Shown here: positions 34,101-49,614 of the stretch, in pieces
How the letters are laid out: every line of letters starts with the position of its first letter
Position numbering within the stretch: position 1 is the first letter of the stretch
DNA from: Bombyx mori
Lineage: Eukaryota; Arthropoda; Insecta; Lepidoptera; Bombycidae
Length of the DNA: 64,000 nucleotides
Reading direction: 5' to 3'
Assembly (NCBI RefSeq): GCF_030269925.1
Contig: NC_085117.1
Location: 3,977,001-4,041,000 of the forward strand
Made by a program: the position numbers and the translations under genes
The notes under the pieces: generated by a model
The model's database searches: none
What the model was told of the DNA's origin: nothing
What the model saw: the letters and a program-made list of their open reading frames with translations, nothing else

Positions 34101-37100
34101 TCAATTCTTCGTTCAGCAATGCATCAGGTTCTGAAATTTTTGTTGTACAGATAGAAAAGCCAAATATGTTGCCAAAATCTAAATCTCAGAGCGGACATCA
34201 TCCAAAGACGCGTTGAGTAGAACTAGCTCAAAATCAGCAATGAAATCCACAAAATTAATGTGTCGTTACTGATCACAAGATAAGTAGGAACAGCAGGAAA
34301 GAATAAAGATAGGAACTACCATCGTGCCACCTTTTACTGCCAAGTAGTGTATGTTGTCTTTTGAAAAACTCAACACATAATATCACATGAAGAGACTTCA
34401 AGCAGACATCTTGATATGGGTGGGATGAGCATAATATATCATAATATATCACATCATGATGTCTATAGGATCTGGTGAGCACTAAGCTACCGAAAGCTGT
34501 AAAAAAACAATTAATAATATATGTTTACTCCTATGAACTACAGAATATTATTATATAAAAACAAAAGAGCAAGGAATAATATTGGGGTCTGAAAAAGGTT
34601 ATGGTCTCAACAATGCCTAATAGTGACTTAATCAGTAATTTGAAGTCGTCGTGGCCTAAACGACGTCTGGTGCATTCGTATGTAGCGATGCACCGGTATT
34701 CGAATCGGGTCGAATTCGAGTCGGATACCAATTTTTCTAATGAAATACGTACTTAACAAATGTTCACGATTGACTTCCACAGTGAAGGAATAACATCGTG
34801 TAATAAAAATCAATCCCGCAAAATTATAATTTGCGTAATTACTGGTGGTAGGACGTCTTGTCAGTCGGCACGGGTAGGTACCACCACCCTGCCGATTTCT
34901 GCTGTAAAGCAGCAAAGTGCATCTCAGTTTGAACCAACTATATTGTAGATGTGTCTATGGTCTCCAGTAACCACTTAACAACAGGTGTGCTGTGAGCTCG
35001 TCCAACCATCTAAGCAATAAACAATAAATAAAAATAAAAGTACTAGGATGCCTATTAGATTTTAATGGAAAAAACTAAGATTGTCCCTAAAATCATTTTA
35101 AAAATATTGTATCACATTAGGAAAGTCTTACCAACAAATGCATCACCATTCTCACGTTCAATTTTCACGTGAACTTCATTCGACAGATTACTGTTATTGT
35201 CTTGTATTGTTGTGAGCTCCATTGGGGTCATAACCAGTCGCGAAGTCGCATGTTTTGTTAAATCCTTCGGTGAATTTAGAAACATGTACTGCAATAACAA
35301 ACGATAGTAAAAATTTCTTTATATTTCTGCACTTTACTGCTCATGTTAAAATACAGTTAGTATTAATGGCAGCATTCAATGGGCTACATCCAGAAATCTG
35401 TTATGAATGCGAACAGGAAGGTTTTTACCAGGAAAATCCCAGTGCATCTATACGTTTAACCATTCTAGAAATCGGTTGCCTACACTTACGACTGATACTG
35501 AATCATTTGATAGTACAACAAACTTCAAGGGTTTTTTCACATTTTATAGTTAACAATATTGATTAGGTCTTTGTACCTTTTTTTCTTTATTTCAGATAAC
35601 TTATCAGAAAAGTAACATTACGAATGGTACTAATTAAAGTCAACCTTAACCAAAACATAAATTCTTATGATAATTGATTACAGCCTAGTTTCGGTAAATT
35701 GCCGACTAAGTTTTCCACTTCTAAATGCACACAATTGAAACAGTACTAATATCTGCTTTGTTATTTACACAGACTTAATTATTTTTAATCAAACTTTTTT
35801 TTATGAACATTAAGCAGCAATAATTACAACTAACTTATTTTTATATCTGTTATATTTTATATACTTCAGTATGTGTATGTATATTCCTTAGAGATTAAGG
35901 AATAACTGGGTTGATTTTGATGAAATTTTCAGGGAATCTTCAGATGGACCTAGCCAGTGATCCGGTGAAAATCAGTAGCTATTTGATCAAAGATCAGCCA
36001 GCAAAGCAAGTCCGATTTGACTAGTAAAAACATAAGTTGACAATCTTAATTACTACAGTAAAAATAATTAAGTTTCTGTGCGTCAGATGCATCTTAATGA
36101 ATACTATATATTAGGAAACTATAATTGTTATTATTATAAAATTTTTATTAAATTATAACAATACTTTTTTTTACCTTTTTAGAATAGTCATAGAGGATAT
36201 CGTAGGATTTTAAAATTTGTTCTTGAAATCTTTTTACAGTTCTGATGGCAGCAAAGCACTCCCAGCATACTTGAACTGTTAAACCGTCTGGTACCTAAAA
36301 GTTTGATTTTATTAAATTTTTGGTGAATCATACACATTTTAATGCAACCATACATTGATGGAATAGTAAAAACTCTTTATTCCTGGGGTATATGTTCCGT
36401 AAATATACGAATACGGAAACCGTGAATATGCAGTGATAATTTACATATATGGGATTATATTATATATAGGAGATACGTTACGTACGTGATAAAGTAAAAA
36501 ATATGCACATATATAAAAAAAATGTTTAATTGAAGCGTTTGACCATATTGAGTAACAATGACGCGTTTACAATGTGTTTATACCGATTAGATCTGCAAAT
36601 TAAGAAATCTTTAGCTTGGTAAAACTGGAAAGGCCTCTGGGCAACCAGTAATCTCTCATACAAAAAAAAATTTCAATCCTATTGGTTCCTATTCAGTCTA
36701 TTCTGTTTCATATTTCAGTGTTTTTGAGGTTTTTTTATGCAACTTAATTTTTTATGTATATTATTGCTTTAGATTGGAAGACAGATCATGGGTTACTCAG
36801 TGTGAAGTCAGGTCAGTGGTAGTGACGGCTTCATTCTTAATTAATGGAGAGATTATATGTCAAAACAACATCGTCACATTTACAGGAAAAAACAGATATT
36901 TCAGTTTTGTTCGGTCCTATTAGTAGAAGCAACTACTTCATAGAATCATTATCAACCCAGAAGGATATACAGAAAAAAGTATGTTTAAATTTTTGACAAT
37001 CTAATTTCAAGGACCTCTTTCTAAATTTCAGGTTTATTTGAGCAGTTGCTAATACTGTTGTTAGTGATTGTTGACACAGTGAATAACGACACACATGACG

Positions 37101-37589
37101 AGGTCTCATACTTTGAGACATGAGTCAATTTCATCAACCTCAAGCCTTATTAAGTAGTCAAAAACTTGTTTTTTTTTACACTAAAGGCAATGCAAAGCAA
37201 TACCGCCATTGAATTTGATTCACGGATTCAGTTATTACTTTTAATTCATGGCTTATCGACAATAACGCGCTCAAGAAAAACTGCTTTAAAAAAACTTTTT
37301 TTTAAGAAAAATGTCGTATCCAATGAATTCTGTTCTTGTTTATTATTTAAAAAACTCTTGATTTATGACTAAAAGAGTTCGCGAACTGACCAATATATCC
37401 TTTAAAAGTCTTAATGTAGATAGATCAGTGATAATTGTATTGAATTACAGTACTTACGTCGATATTTCCTAATAGTTTAAAGCATTCCTTAACTTCGTTG
37501 CAACAGAACATCCTGCGATTGTAGTTCAAACAACCGACGCAGATACCATTTACATTGTAACCTTCTATGTTAATATTAATTTCTTTCAT
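19167..37589 (-). CDS. ZAD-domain C2H2 zinc-finger protein, 13 exons
   Basis: Exons 5' to 3': 37589-37458, 36294-36175, 35288-35132, 34130-33946, 33535-33320, 32095-31881, 31430-31320, 30095-29991, 29528-29316, 28210-28099, 22596-22486, 20626-20474, 19322-19167. Phases agree throughout; the product is 661 aa. Residues 1-84 form a ZAD (zinc-finger associated domain) with C17-x2-C20 and C54-x2-C57; ZADs mediate dimerisation in insect transcription factors. A low-complexity acidic linker ends in a Lys/Arg run at 187-198 that could be a nuclear signal. Twelve C2H2 modules follow from C247 to H604. The fifth (split over exons 7 and 8) has CDCC and one His but lacks the usual second His. Several fingers are split across introns, so the exon order is well constrained. 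The last exon adds a 51-aa tail and a stop. I infer a sequence-specific nuclear DNA-binding factor; its target and ortholog are unknown. Confidence 0.92.
20345..20455 (-). mobile_element. LINE 3' end, severely truncated
   Basis: Same 3' sequence as the LINE at 3035 (GGCGACGGTAACCACTCACC on the minus strand). It ends about 20 bases from the exon 12 donor. Confidence 0.7.
20651..21662 (+). mobile_element. Non-autonomous Helitron, family 1, split by a LINE
   Basis: Starts TCTATATATTAATACGTG after an A and ends CTAG before a T, with the TAGTCGAAATTCGACTA-like hairpin just inside the 3' end: the Helitron pattern of A^T insertion, 5' TC, 3' hairpin plus CTRR. A LINE fragment at 20930-21455 interrupts it. 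It lies in intron 11 of the zinc-finger gene. No Rep/helicase frame is present. Confidence 0.8.
20930..21455 (-). mobile_element. 5'-truncated LINE fragment with RT-polyprotein C-terminus
   Basis: Flanked by the 10-bp duplication AGAATAGATT (20920-20929 and 21456-21465), with poly(T) on the plus strand at the left, which is the poly(A) tail of a minus-strand insert. The minus frame reads RPDGVTLIPW, LVWDATCVDT, AVETMGPWGPEAKKF and SLAVQRGNVASILGT, a C-terminal block I recognise from non-LTR retrotransposon polyproteins. The RPDG end may be part of an endonuclease-like fold. The 5' junction carries tandem 11-bp copies (see findings). Confidence 0.75.
21728..22090 (+). mobile_element. Family A SINE interrupted by a LINE fragment
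   Basis: SINE sequence to CTATGGGCTC at about 21795, then an RTE-type LINE piece, then SINE again from CCACTTAACATCAGG (22037) to its tail. Confidence 0.65.
21800..22030 (+). mobile_element. RTE-type LINE C-terminal fragment
   Basis: Shares AAGAGAGTTTTAACT, GAGGAAGAGG and ATAGAGGAGTATGGAA-like blocks with the longer copy at 56780-57115, whose frame encodes an RT tail. No intact frame. Confidence 0.6.
22771..22988 (+). mobile_element. Short Helitron-like element, family 2
   Basis: 218 bp with the same ends as the 6857 copy: TCACTACATGG start after A, GGGTCGCTAG end before T. Intron 10 of the zinc-finger gene. Confidence 0.65.
23164..23262. mobile_element. Single arm plus spacer of the fold-back family
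   Basis: GTGTGCTTAGTGCGAGTTTT, AAATTTGTATGCAATTGGAAC and the spacer AGCGCCCCTAGCGGC, without a second arm. Confidence 0.7.
23470..24280. repeat. Dispersed repeat I, split by a SINE
   Basis: Outer parts match 15780-16180: AAATGAAATGAGAT, ATAATCTC, AGCTACGTC, CACTTTCACAGATA, then after the SINE AAATAGACAAAATAAAAC and CACACAA. Class unknown; no clear TIR seen. Confidence 0.65.
23728..24155 (-). mobile_element. Family A SINE, full length
   Basis: Tail to head, ending with the GGATTAGAACACCGG B-box region and the TTTAGGCCAGGACGG A-box region. It splits a copy of the dispersed repeat at 23470-24280. Confidence 0.85.
25108..25546 (-). mobile_element. Helitron family 1, diverged copy
   Basis: Reads 3' to 5' on the plus strand. 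The 3' hairpin is partly kept, but the CTAG end is lost. Intron 10 of the zinc-finger gene. Confidence 0.65.
26086..26140. repeat. GT-rich microsatellite
   Basis: Alternating GT with interruptions, preceded by a GC run, in intron 10 of the zinc-finger gene. Shorter GT runs occur at 25336-25354 and 61590-61602, and a TA run at 12008-12028. Confidence 0.85.
26297..26540 (+). mobile_element. Family A SINE, 5'-truncated
   Basis: Ends in an 18-base poly(A) run. Intron 10 of the zinc-finger gene. Confidence 0.85.
27279..27475 (-). mobile_element. Family B retroposon
   Basis: Reverse orientation, from the AGCCTTGAGAGGCTAT end to CAGTGGGCTGTG. Confidence 0.75.
27790..28030 (+). mobile_element. Family A SINE, 5'-truncated
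   Basis: Close to the consensus, poly(A) tail at 28021-28032, about 70 bases from exon 10. Confidence 0.85.
28240..28720 (-). mobile_element. Family B retroposon split by another repeat
   Basis: The tail at 28240-28267 is separated from the body (28492-28720) by a 220-base AT-rich insert that recurs at 49920-50090. Confidence 0.75.
28268..28490. repeat. Short dispersed repeat inserted in family B
   Basis: Contains ATTATGTACAAAGGCACTGC and CTTCCAGCAGACCTGCGAG, nearly identical to 49920-50090. Confidence 0.7.
28795..28890 (-). mobile_element. Family B retroposon fragment
   Basis: Only the half with GGTGAGCTCACGAGGCTC and GTTGCTAACACTGGCCC. Confidence 0.65.
28916..29142. mobile_element. MITE D in zinc-finger intron 9
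   Basis: 227 bp, ends TATCGAGGGGCTATTTGG and CGCTTACACGCCTCGATA. Contains an internal poly(A) run. Confidence 0.7.
29176..29286. repeat. 37-bp tandem repeat, three units
   Basis: Units start at 29176, 29213 and 29250 and differ at a few positions. They lie in intron 9 of the zinc-finger gene, about 30 bases from the exon 9 donor. Confidence 0.92.
29722..29955 (-). mobile_element. Family A SINE in zinc-finger intron 8
   Basis: About half of this 462-base intron; its end lies some 35 bases from the exon 8 donor. Confidence 0.85.
30183..30350 (+). mobile_element. Family C SINE
   Basis: GTGCAGTGGTACCGCTGC then GTGGGTTCGCTTCCCAC, then AAACATTCGTACAATGTGC. Zinc-finger intron 7. Confidence 0.65.
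30358..30680 (-). mobile_element. Family B retroposon
   Basis: Long copy extending past CAGTGGGCTGTG into the GTCGAGCCCTTCATCGCG region, which is also present after the 28492 copy. Confidence 0.75.
31217..31256. repeat. Perfect 17-bp inverted repeat in zinc-finger intron 7
   Basis: AAGCTAAGTCTACACAT at 31217-31233 pairs exactly with 31240-31256 over a 6-base loop. Confidence 0.9.
31613..31832 (+). mobile_element. Family A SINE, 5'-truncated
   Basis: Some internal deletion; fills the middle of zinc-finger intron 6. Confidence 0.8.
32220..32594 (+). mobile_element. Solo LTR of a retrotransposon
   Basis: The 375-bp block begins TGTTACGC and ends GCGTAACA, and is flanked by ATAA on both sides (32216-32219 and 32595-32598), a 4-bp target duplication. 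Inside are TATAAAAG at 32383-32390 and, about 25-30 bases on, the repeated insect initiator TCAGT. No internal retrotransposon coding region is next to it. It lies in intron 5 of the zinc-finger gene, antisense to it. The size and 4-bp duplication suit a Ty3/gypsy-type element; the family is not identified. Confidence 0.8.
32687..33085 (-). mobile_element. Family A SINE, near full length
   Basis: Retains GGGATTCGAACACCG (B box) and GGCCACGA head. Lies just right of the solo LTR in the same intron. Confidence 0.85.
33728..33895 (+). mobile_element. Family B retroposon
   Basis: Plus orientation, intron 4 of the zinc-finger gene, close to exon 4. Confidence 0.75.
34650..35030 (+). mobile_element. 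Family A SINE, near full length
   Basis: Head GTCGTGGCCTAAACGACG and B-box-like TATTCGAATCGGG present; the middle of the body has a deletion. Antisense in zinc-finger intron 3. Confidence 0.85.
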
Positions 37590-38441
37590 TTTCGTTTGCG
37601 CTTTTTCTTTTTACAAAAAATAAATAAATATTTTTCAAAACAATGGAAGCTTCACAGCTTTTTCTTGGCCATTTTGATAGATTTTTTTTTCAATTTGACA
37701 TTCAACTGCGCCTGTAAAATGGATATAGTCTATGCCGCCGTTTTTCCTGTCATTACTTTACTCCTTCATCACACTCCGCTCTTTTTGACGTCGAATATGG
37801 TAATAAAGAAGCAACAAGCAACAAGAGCCTTATTTGATAAATTAATTTGCAGAATATTTTCTTCTCGATTTAAATGGAAATAAGAATAAATTTTTTTTGA
37901 CAGTGAAATTCTATGTCGTGCTGTCAGGCAATGACCTCTAATTTAACTAAATTAAGTATTTTAAATTAACACAATTTCGTTCGTAATCCTGTATCCTGTA
38001 TCTGTATCACTTTTTAAATAGATTTTGGTGACTACTATGCCGAATTTCAATAAATAAATACATCACAAGAAAAATAAATTACACATGCTCATAAACAATG
38101 TAAAAAGAACCAGACTGGCAAAGATAATTATATTTGGGTAGGTATTATATTATGTAATTAAGCACGCAGAAAAGGAGCAAAACATTGTTTACTTCAAAAA
38201 AAGAGGTTAACTGTGTTTAATAATATTAAGATACAGCTTCCCGACTAATACTTCCATAACTAGCTTCCCCGAGTCTCTCCCAGACCCTAACTAGAGCGGG
38301 GATAGGACGCAAAAAAAAGGTTTTAAACAACAGAAATTTTAACATCTTTACATACTTGAAGCCCATATTTTATGTACGGTAGTAAGTTGCGTTATGAAAC
38401 AAAAAACAATATAAAGAAAACAGACTCGGTCAATATTTTTA
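37590..38441. promoter_or_regulatory. Spacer between GALT 3' end and zinc-finger start
   Basis: About 0.85 kb between two genes on the same strand. It must contain the promoter of the zinc-finger gene. The sequence is AT-rich with no recognised repeat or clear core promoter motif. Confidence 0.45.
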
Positions 38442-38447
38442 TTTATT
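38442..38447 (-). terminator. GALT poly(A) signal
   Basis: AATAAA on the minus strand about 29 bases after the GALT stop, with a second copy overlapping it at 38443-38438. Confidence 0.65.
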
Positions 38448-38475
38448 AATTGAATAAAGCGCTTAGAGTCATACA

Positions 38476-43433
<4,958 letters not shown>

Positions 43434-43689
43434 TTTGTTTTAAGAGCACGTGCACTCCCTGCCAAGTGTGATGTTAGACTAGTGATATATTAATGAATCG
43501 AGATAAGAAAAGTAGAATATTAATATCCAGAGCGTTTGCTTCTGAGAGTATTTTGCCTAAAATATATTTGGTGACGTTTGGTTTTGACAATATTGCCAAT
43601 GCGCAATTTCAGTCTTAGATTCCGCGCTTCGGTTGTTTGTACGTGTAATTTTCAATGCAAAAATCATTATAAATTTTTTTTGTTTTTAT

Positions 43690-44000
43690 TTTTTTATTGC
43701 ATAGATGAGTGGACGAGCTCACAGCCCACTCGGTGTTAAGTGGTTACCGGAGCCCATAGACATATACAACGTAAATTGAGTTCTAAGGTCTCAGTATCGT
43801 TACAACGGCTGTCCCGCCCTTTAAACCGAAATGCATTACTGCTTCAGGGCAGAAATAGGCAGGGTAGTGGTACCTACCCGCGCGGACTCACAAGACGTCC
43901 TACCACCTGTAATTACGAGAATTATAATTTAACGCTTTACAGATTTTTATCACACGATGTTATTCCTTCACCGTGGAAGTCAATCGTTAAGGTATCTATA
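43690..44000 (-). mobile_element. Family A SINE upstream of GALT
   Basis: Tail to the TTCACCGTGGAAGTCAATC region; the tRNA head is lost. Confidence 0.85.
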
Positions 44001-44077
44001 TCAATCTGTGGTACCTATCACACAGGGAAACCTGGATTGGGTCCGGATGACCGTGCATGATTTGGTTCCCAGTAATT

Positions 44078-44815
44078 GAAGTGAAACTTCTTTAGGCGTG
44101 TTGAGAGTAAAATTCAACTCGCGACAGATTCGTTACGGCTCGAGAGAAAAGATACAATTTAGGTCGAGCGAGAGTGAGAAAATAGACCGAGCGTCTCGCG
44201 AACAACTCGACCTGCAGAGAGAGAGAAAGCGAGCTAGGTCGTTTCTCTTATACACATTCCGTTTACGGGCGTCGGCCGTTAGATGACTTATTATTAGTTT
44301 CTCATTACTCCTGTAGATGGAGTAACATATTAACTATCTTTTATTTTATTTTTAAGCTATTGCATAGCTTTTATCGCGGGCTTTGAGTGCGGTGACCGAA
44401 TCAAGAAATTCCGTAACAAAAATAAAACCTAACACCCCCCCACTCCGCCTACCATGTAGCTCGCGTTCAATACATTCACACGTTGCGCTTGTGTAGTGTG
44501 AATAAGCGTGCGGCGTGACGTCGCACTGAATGCGCATCATGAAAAGTCTGCCCATCTCTCTCTTGCGCGGTCTAGCTTATGAGTGTGAAGGGGACAATTA
44601 ATGTTTTGCTTTTTGTCTTATTTTAATATTGTTTTAATATTAAATTATTATTGTCTAATTATAAATGCGTAAGTTGATAAAAAGATGCCATGCAATAAGC
44701 TTTACCGCGGCAGTCACCGAGTGCCACACGTTTTTTTATGAAGGATTTCAAACAATATATTATAAATGGTGAAGAGGTCCTTTCTATTATACACAGCATT
44801 CCGTATTAAAAGTGA
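44078..44815. mobile_element. TIR element C with a MITE inside
   Basis: The left 270 bases are nearly identical to 6579-6850, and TGAAGGATTTCAAACAATAT (44739) resumes the family after the MITE at 44357-44698. The right TIR is not kept. Confidence 0.65.
44357..44698. mobile_element. MITE E, reverse copy
   Basis: About 340 bp, reversed relative to 4481, with the GCAGTCACCGAGTGCCACAC flank on its right. Confidence 0.7.
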
Positions 44816-45489
44816 AAATGAACAGACATTGACAGAAACAGTGTCGACAGCCATCACAGAGGCTACGACGCTCAGCAAGCTGCAAAATCAAATGAAATTG
44901 ATACATCTACTTAATAATCTTTGCCAATATTGAAGTTAGGGGTTATAAAACATCGTATTCTCCATTTATCGTACAACATAAAACAATAAAAAGATAAATA
45001 AATCGTGAAAACTTAATTTTCGGATTAACTATTTTATAAATTTGTAAGTATATCGTATATCAGAGAGATGACGCGTTAAATTGCTACAAAGGGCAATATG
45101 GAAACTCTGTCATAGCTTCTTCTTCTTTCTGCTCTGATTCCTCATTATACGGGCTTGGCGCAGCATGTCTTCTCATCATGCTGCATAGGGATTTGGCATG
45201 AGTTATCCGACCGATATCAACTGCCGGATATCAACTCTTAGGTTATATCTCCAGTAGTATATCCACTCCGACGTGCCGTAGGGATGGAGTCTTCTGTTAC
45301 TTCTTTTAGCGTTTCTTTTACTTCATACGTCTTTGGTTCTATGCTTGCACAATAATCATAAATATTTACAATTAAATTTAGATTTTCATATGCCAGCTTG
45401 CATTAGAAGAGAAACCTTTAATAATAATTAGACACAAAAGTAAGTTCCTAACGAAAACGAAACAAACAGAAAGGCTTGAAAACATTTTA

Positions 45490-45690
45490 GCCGACTTCAA
45501 AAAAGATTGAAGTTCTCAATTCGATTGTATTTGTGTTTTTTTTTTGTTTGTCACCTCAGAACTTTCGACTGTGTGAAGTGATTTCGATGATACTTTTTTT
45601 ATTTTAAATTTGGACCAGTTCTGAAATTGGCATCTTTGAGAAAATCATTTAAGTCTTAAATTTGCACTAAATGGACTAGTAGAATAGTCT
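45490..45690. repeat. Moth dispersed repeat starting CCGACTTCAAAAAA
   Basis: Blocks CCGACTTCAAAAAAG, GTTCTCAATTCGA, TTCGATGAT, AGAAAATCAT and AAGTCTTAAATTTGCA recur at 51790-51995 in the same order. Confidence 0.65.
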
Positions 45691-45710
45691 AGAATCGACG
45701 CCTTGAATTA

Positions 45711-46101
45711 AATTGAGGAGTGAAAGGCTATTTGGTTTAAGCGACATTTCGCTTAAGACGCGACAGTTACTTTGTAATTAAAAAGTCCGTTTTGTTTGGT
45801 ATTAGCATCAACAGTTCGATGTTTTGAACGCCAATTAAGTTTATTATGTAACTATACTTGAGACCTTAGAACTTGTATCTCAAGGTGGGTGGCGCATTTA
45901 CGTTGTGGATGTCTATGGGCTCCAGTAACCACTTAACACCAGGTGGGCTGTGAGCTCGTCCAACCATCTAAGCAAAAAAAAAAATTCTTCCATTCGAATT
46001 GCTAAGAAGCGTTTTGTGTTATGTTTTTTTTAAATGTCTCTCCTGTAAAGTCGCAAAAATGTCGCCTAAGCCTGTTAATTATACCTTTCACCCTTCGAAA
46101 T
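45711..46101. mobile_element. MITE D copy with a SINE inside
   Basis: Left end ATTGAGGAGTGAAAGGC and right end CTTTCACCCTTCG form the terminal inverted repeat. A plus-strand family A SINE tail occupies 45853-45985. Confidence 0.65.
45853..45985 (+). mobile_element. Family A SINE, 3' part
   Basis: From AACTATACTTGAGACC to a poly(A) run; nested in the MITE above. Confidence 0.8.
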
Positions 46102-46344
46102 AGATTCTGAGCTATTTGTACTGTCGCAAAGCTGTTTGTTGTTAGTTTGCGTGAAGGCCTTTCGAATTCCCACTAAAATTCAGCATTGCAGTATACGCTT
46201 CTGCGGTTGCAATGCGCGAACATTTTTTTTATGTAAAACAGCGCCATCTAGTGATACATTTTTAAAGCATTGAAAAACGAACTAATTGCTTTTAAATTTG
46301 TGATAGTAAAATTAATAGGGAAAGGTCTCTTTTAACAATAAATT

Positions 46345-46500
46345 ACCGTTAAGTGATTACCGGGGCTCATAGACATCTACAACGTAAATGCCGCCACCCA
46401 CCTTGAAATATAATATATACCGTGTTTACTGCTTCACGGCAGAAATAGACAGGGTGGCGGTACCTACCCGTGCGTTACTCACAAGACGTCCTACCACCAA
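46345..46500 (-). mobile_element. Family A SINE fragment
   Basis: Internal piece with a deletion of the CAGTATAGTTACAACGG block. Confidence 0.75.
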
Positions 46501-46597
46501 TAATGTTTATCGAAATTATCGCCCTCATTGTGTAAATTTTATAATTTTTCTGAAGTGAATGAATACCCTTTTGGGACACATTAAAGTAATCACTGGC

Positions 46598-46634
46598 CTC
46601 AGAATACAGAAAAAAGTTTTTTCTGTATTCTGAG
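46598..46634. repeat. Perfect 18-bp inverted repeat with 1-base spacer
   Basis: CTCAGAATACAGAAAAAA at 46598-46615 and its exact reverse complement at 46617-46634, flanked by CACTGG on both sides. Confidence 0.9.
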
Positions 46635-47370
46635 TCACTGGCGCTATATTAAAATTTCACCACTAACATACAGAGGTATTTGTAGTTTTATAAATAGCCC
46701 TACCTATTTATAGTGTTTTTTGTTAGTAAAAAAAACATGCGTGCAATTCACACGTAGTAGAAATTTTAATGAAACCTCCAAAAATGTTGGCTTCAAGATA
46801 ATTTGTAGGGTTTGGTAATGATAATATTGATACAAAGTTTGATAATTATTTTACATTTTATTCGTATGTATTACATAGATTTATTCTGAATGTATTAAGT
46901 ACGAATATTAGGTACGAAGCAGAGCACTTAAAGAATCACGAATATAAGAAGAACTGTATAATGCCTCCTATCTCATTTCCTCTCACGTTAAATCTTATGA
47001 ATTTATATGTCTGACTCTTTTTACTGTCGCTGTTCCGTTTCAACGGCTTTCGAATCTCAATATAATGCTAAAGAAGTTTTCACTTAAAAAAGTAAAAATT
47101 TATTTTAGCGCCATCTAGTAACAACACTCGGAACCATTTAAGAGTCCGGAAGCAAACACCGCTTACACCCCATCAGCTGAAGTAATGATTATCTCATCCT
47201 ATATTTATGCGTATGTATGTTTGACCGACTGACTTACTTAGAAATTTGGTATTCTCAGCCTTCGTAGGTACTGCAATGCGCGACGGCTGTTACGTCACGA
47301 CCCTCCCCTATCGGACATGTAACAAAACGCGCCTTCGCTGCCTTGGAAAATAAAGTGATTTTATTATAAC

Positions 47371-47818
47371 TAGTTAGTGGTCCCCGGTATTCGAAATTCG
47401 ACTATAATTGATTGAAATTATAATATTGTTACACTATTATGATCTTATTGTCAAAGACTATTATACTTCTATAATCACAGATTTCGCCAAGACTACACTT
47501 TAGACAAAAATTAATAAAGACAAAACAATAATTTATTCTCAATTTGACCACATACCTACTATAACTGACAGACTGCAATAAGAAAAGTTTGACAATAAAC
47601 AAATAGTTCGCATGCGTGTGTGTGTCAAATACATGGCAGTGTGTGTTATGATTTTTTTATTCATTTCATTTATTTTTTATGCATAATTTCATAAAATATT
47701 AACATTCTACACTCTTTCTCTATATTCTCTATAAGTGTGGAAATTTTCATACTCCTCCGTCCGCGCAATTTTCGTAAAAAGGGATACAAAGTTTTTGCTT
47801 TACGTATTAATATATAGA
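47371..47818 (-). mobile_element. Helitron family 1 copy
   Basis: 3' end near 47371 (CTAGT-like with the AATTCGAA hairpin) and 5' TCTATATATTAATACG end at 47818. Confidence 0.75.
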
Positions 47819-48014
47819 TATTAACTACAAAAATTCTTTAAACGAGCTTTTATTTTTCTCGGCACATATATGAAATGTTAGAACGGGTATTTAATTTATA
47901 AACTTAAAATACACAAATTACTGTATTAATTTTGAAACTTTAATATCAATGTATTCTTTGATTGCAATCCAGACCAGGGTTAGGTATGGTAGGAATAAAA
48001 TGGCACTATATTTT

Positions 48015-48265
48015 TTATTTATTTTATTGCTTAGATGAGTGGACGAGCTCACAGCTCACCTGGTTTTAAGTGGTTACTGGAGCCCATAGACATCTACAAC
48101 GTAAACGCGCCACCCACCTTGAGATATAAGTTCTAAGGTCTCAAGTATAGTTACAACGGCTGCCCCACCCTTCAAACCGAAACGCATTACTGCTTCACGG
48201 TAGAAATAGGCGGGGTGGTGGTACCTACACGTGCGGACTCACAAGAGGTCCTGACACCAGTCATA
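48015..48265 (-). mobile_element. Family A SINE, 5'-truncated
   Basis: Well conserved; followed at 48330 by a family B repeat. Confidence 0.85.
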
Positions 48266-48329
48266 TTCTTGTCAAATACGTCAATTGCAGCGAAGATTAC
48301 GACGTACAACCTAACCCGACTGCATTTAT

Positions 48330-48980
48330 TGCCGGATCTTCTCAGTGGGTCGCGATTCCGATCCGACGGTAAATTCAGCGAAGCTCTACTCTTGCTTGGG
48401 TAAACGTTAGCAAGTTTCCTTAGGCCTGACTGTGACCTCGTCCATCAATCAGGGTGAAGCCAGAATAACCCCTCTAGTCTACTGGCAGATATGTGGCCAC
48501 AAAAAGAAGATGTAGCGTATTAAGCCAGCACAAGTAGTTACCTGATCTAGCATTAAGATAGAATTATTTATTTTAGATCCTCTTGAACCTTAATCAGAAA
48601 AAAAAGATAAAAATTGAGGTTACACAGCAAGCCGCGTAGTATTGTGTCCGTCAGCCCGAATCTTGATATGACGACTGTGCTCGTTCGATTAGAAAGAGAC
48701 AGAAATAAAGAGATTTGCCGACGGAGAACGTTAGACGTTTTCGTTACGTAACGATTTCTACTCCTACCGCAATCCACATTTCTTCTTTTTTCTCTACCTT
48801 AGCTGATAGTCTTGAGAGACTATTTCAGCTGCGCCTTAACGTGTAGATGAGCTCAAGGGACTCAAATCGGAAGTATTGCTAGCACTGGCCCTAGCCAGAG
48901 CAGTGCTTCGCTGAATCTACCACCGGTATCGGAAACGCGACCCATTGAGAAGATCCGGCGAGAAACTCAGAGGGCTTAGC
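48330..48980. mobile_element. Two family B retroposons in opposite orientation
   Basis: A plus copy at 48330-48480 and a minus copy at 48793-48980, about 300 bases apart. Nothing recognised lies between them. Confidence 0.7.
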
Positions 48981-49211
48981 CGCAATCCACGTTAAGGAAA
49001 AAAACGTTTAAAAAATTGTGAAAAATATAACAGGTATATTGAAGGAAACTTATGGCATACCTAACGCTTCAAGTTTTAGATAAAGATAGAGAGAGAATGC
49101 CCTATCTCATTCCCGCAAAGCAAGATCATCACGGAATTAACCCACTTAACTGTTAAACCAATTCTTATAGGATACTTTTTTTTGTTGTATGGTCTAGAAA
49201 ATTAGGGTTTT

Positions 49212-49455
49212 TTTTTATTGCTTAGATGGGTGGACGAGCTCACAGCCCACCTGGTATTAAGTGGTTACTGGAGTACATAGACATCCACAACGTAAATGCG
49301 CCACCCACCTTAAGATATAAGTTCTAAGATCTCAGTATAGTTAGAACGGCTGCTCCACCCTTCAAACCGAAACGCATTACTGCTTAACGGCAGAAATAGG
49401 CAGGGCGGTGGTACCTACCCGCGCGGACTCACAAGAGCACCTGCCACCAGTAAAA
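49212..49455 (-). mobile_element. Family A SINE, 5'-truncated
   Basis: Well conserved, tail TTTTTTTTATTGC on the plus strand. Confidence 0.85.
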
Positions 49456-49614
49456 GCAATTATGGAATGGACAGCAGCATTCTTTGAGCGTCATACCAGG
49501 GTGCTGCGGTCACCAGGCGGCGTTTACTGGTGGTAGGACGTATTGTAAGCCAGCATGGATTAACTTGAGACACACAGCAAGAGGCAATGACATTATTTCC
49601 CTACCTATTCGTTG

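Noticed and set aside
34273..34915. Minus-strand frames between zinc-finger exons 3 and 4
   Set aside because: One lies in a SINE and the other in unconserved intron sequence; joined exons 3 and 4 keep the phase without them.
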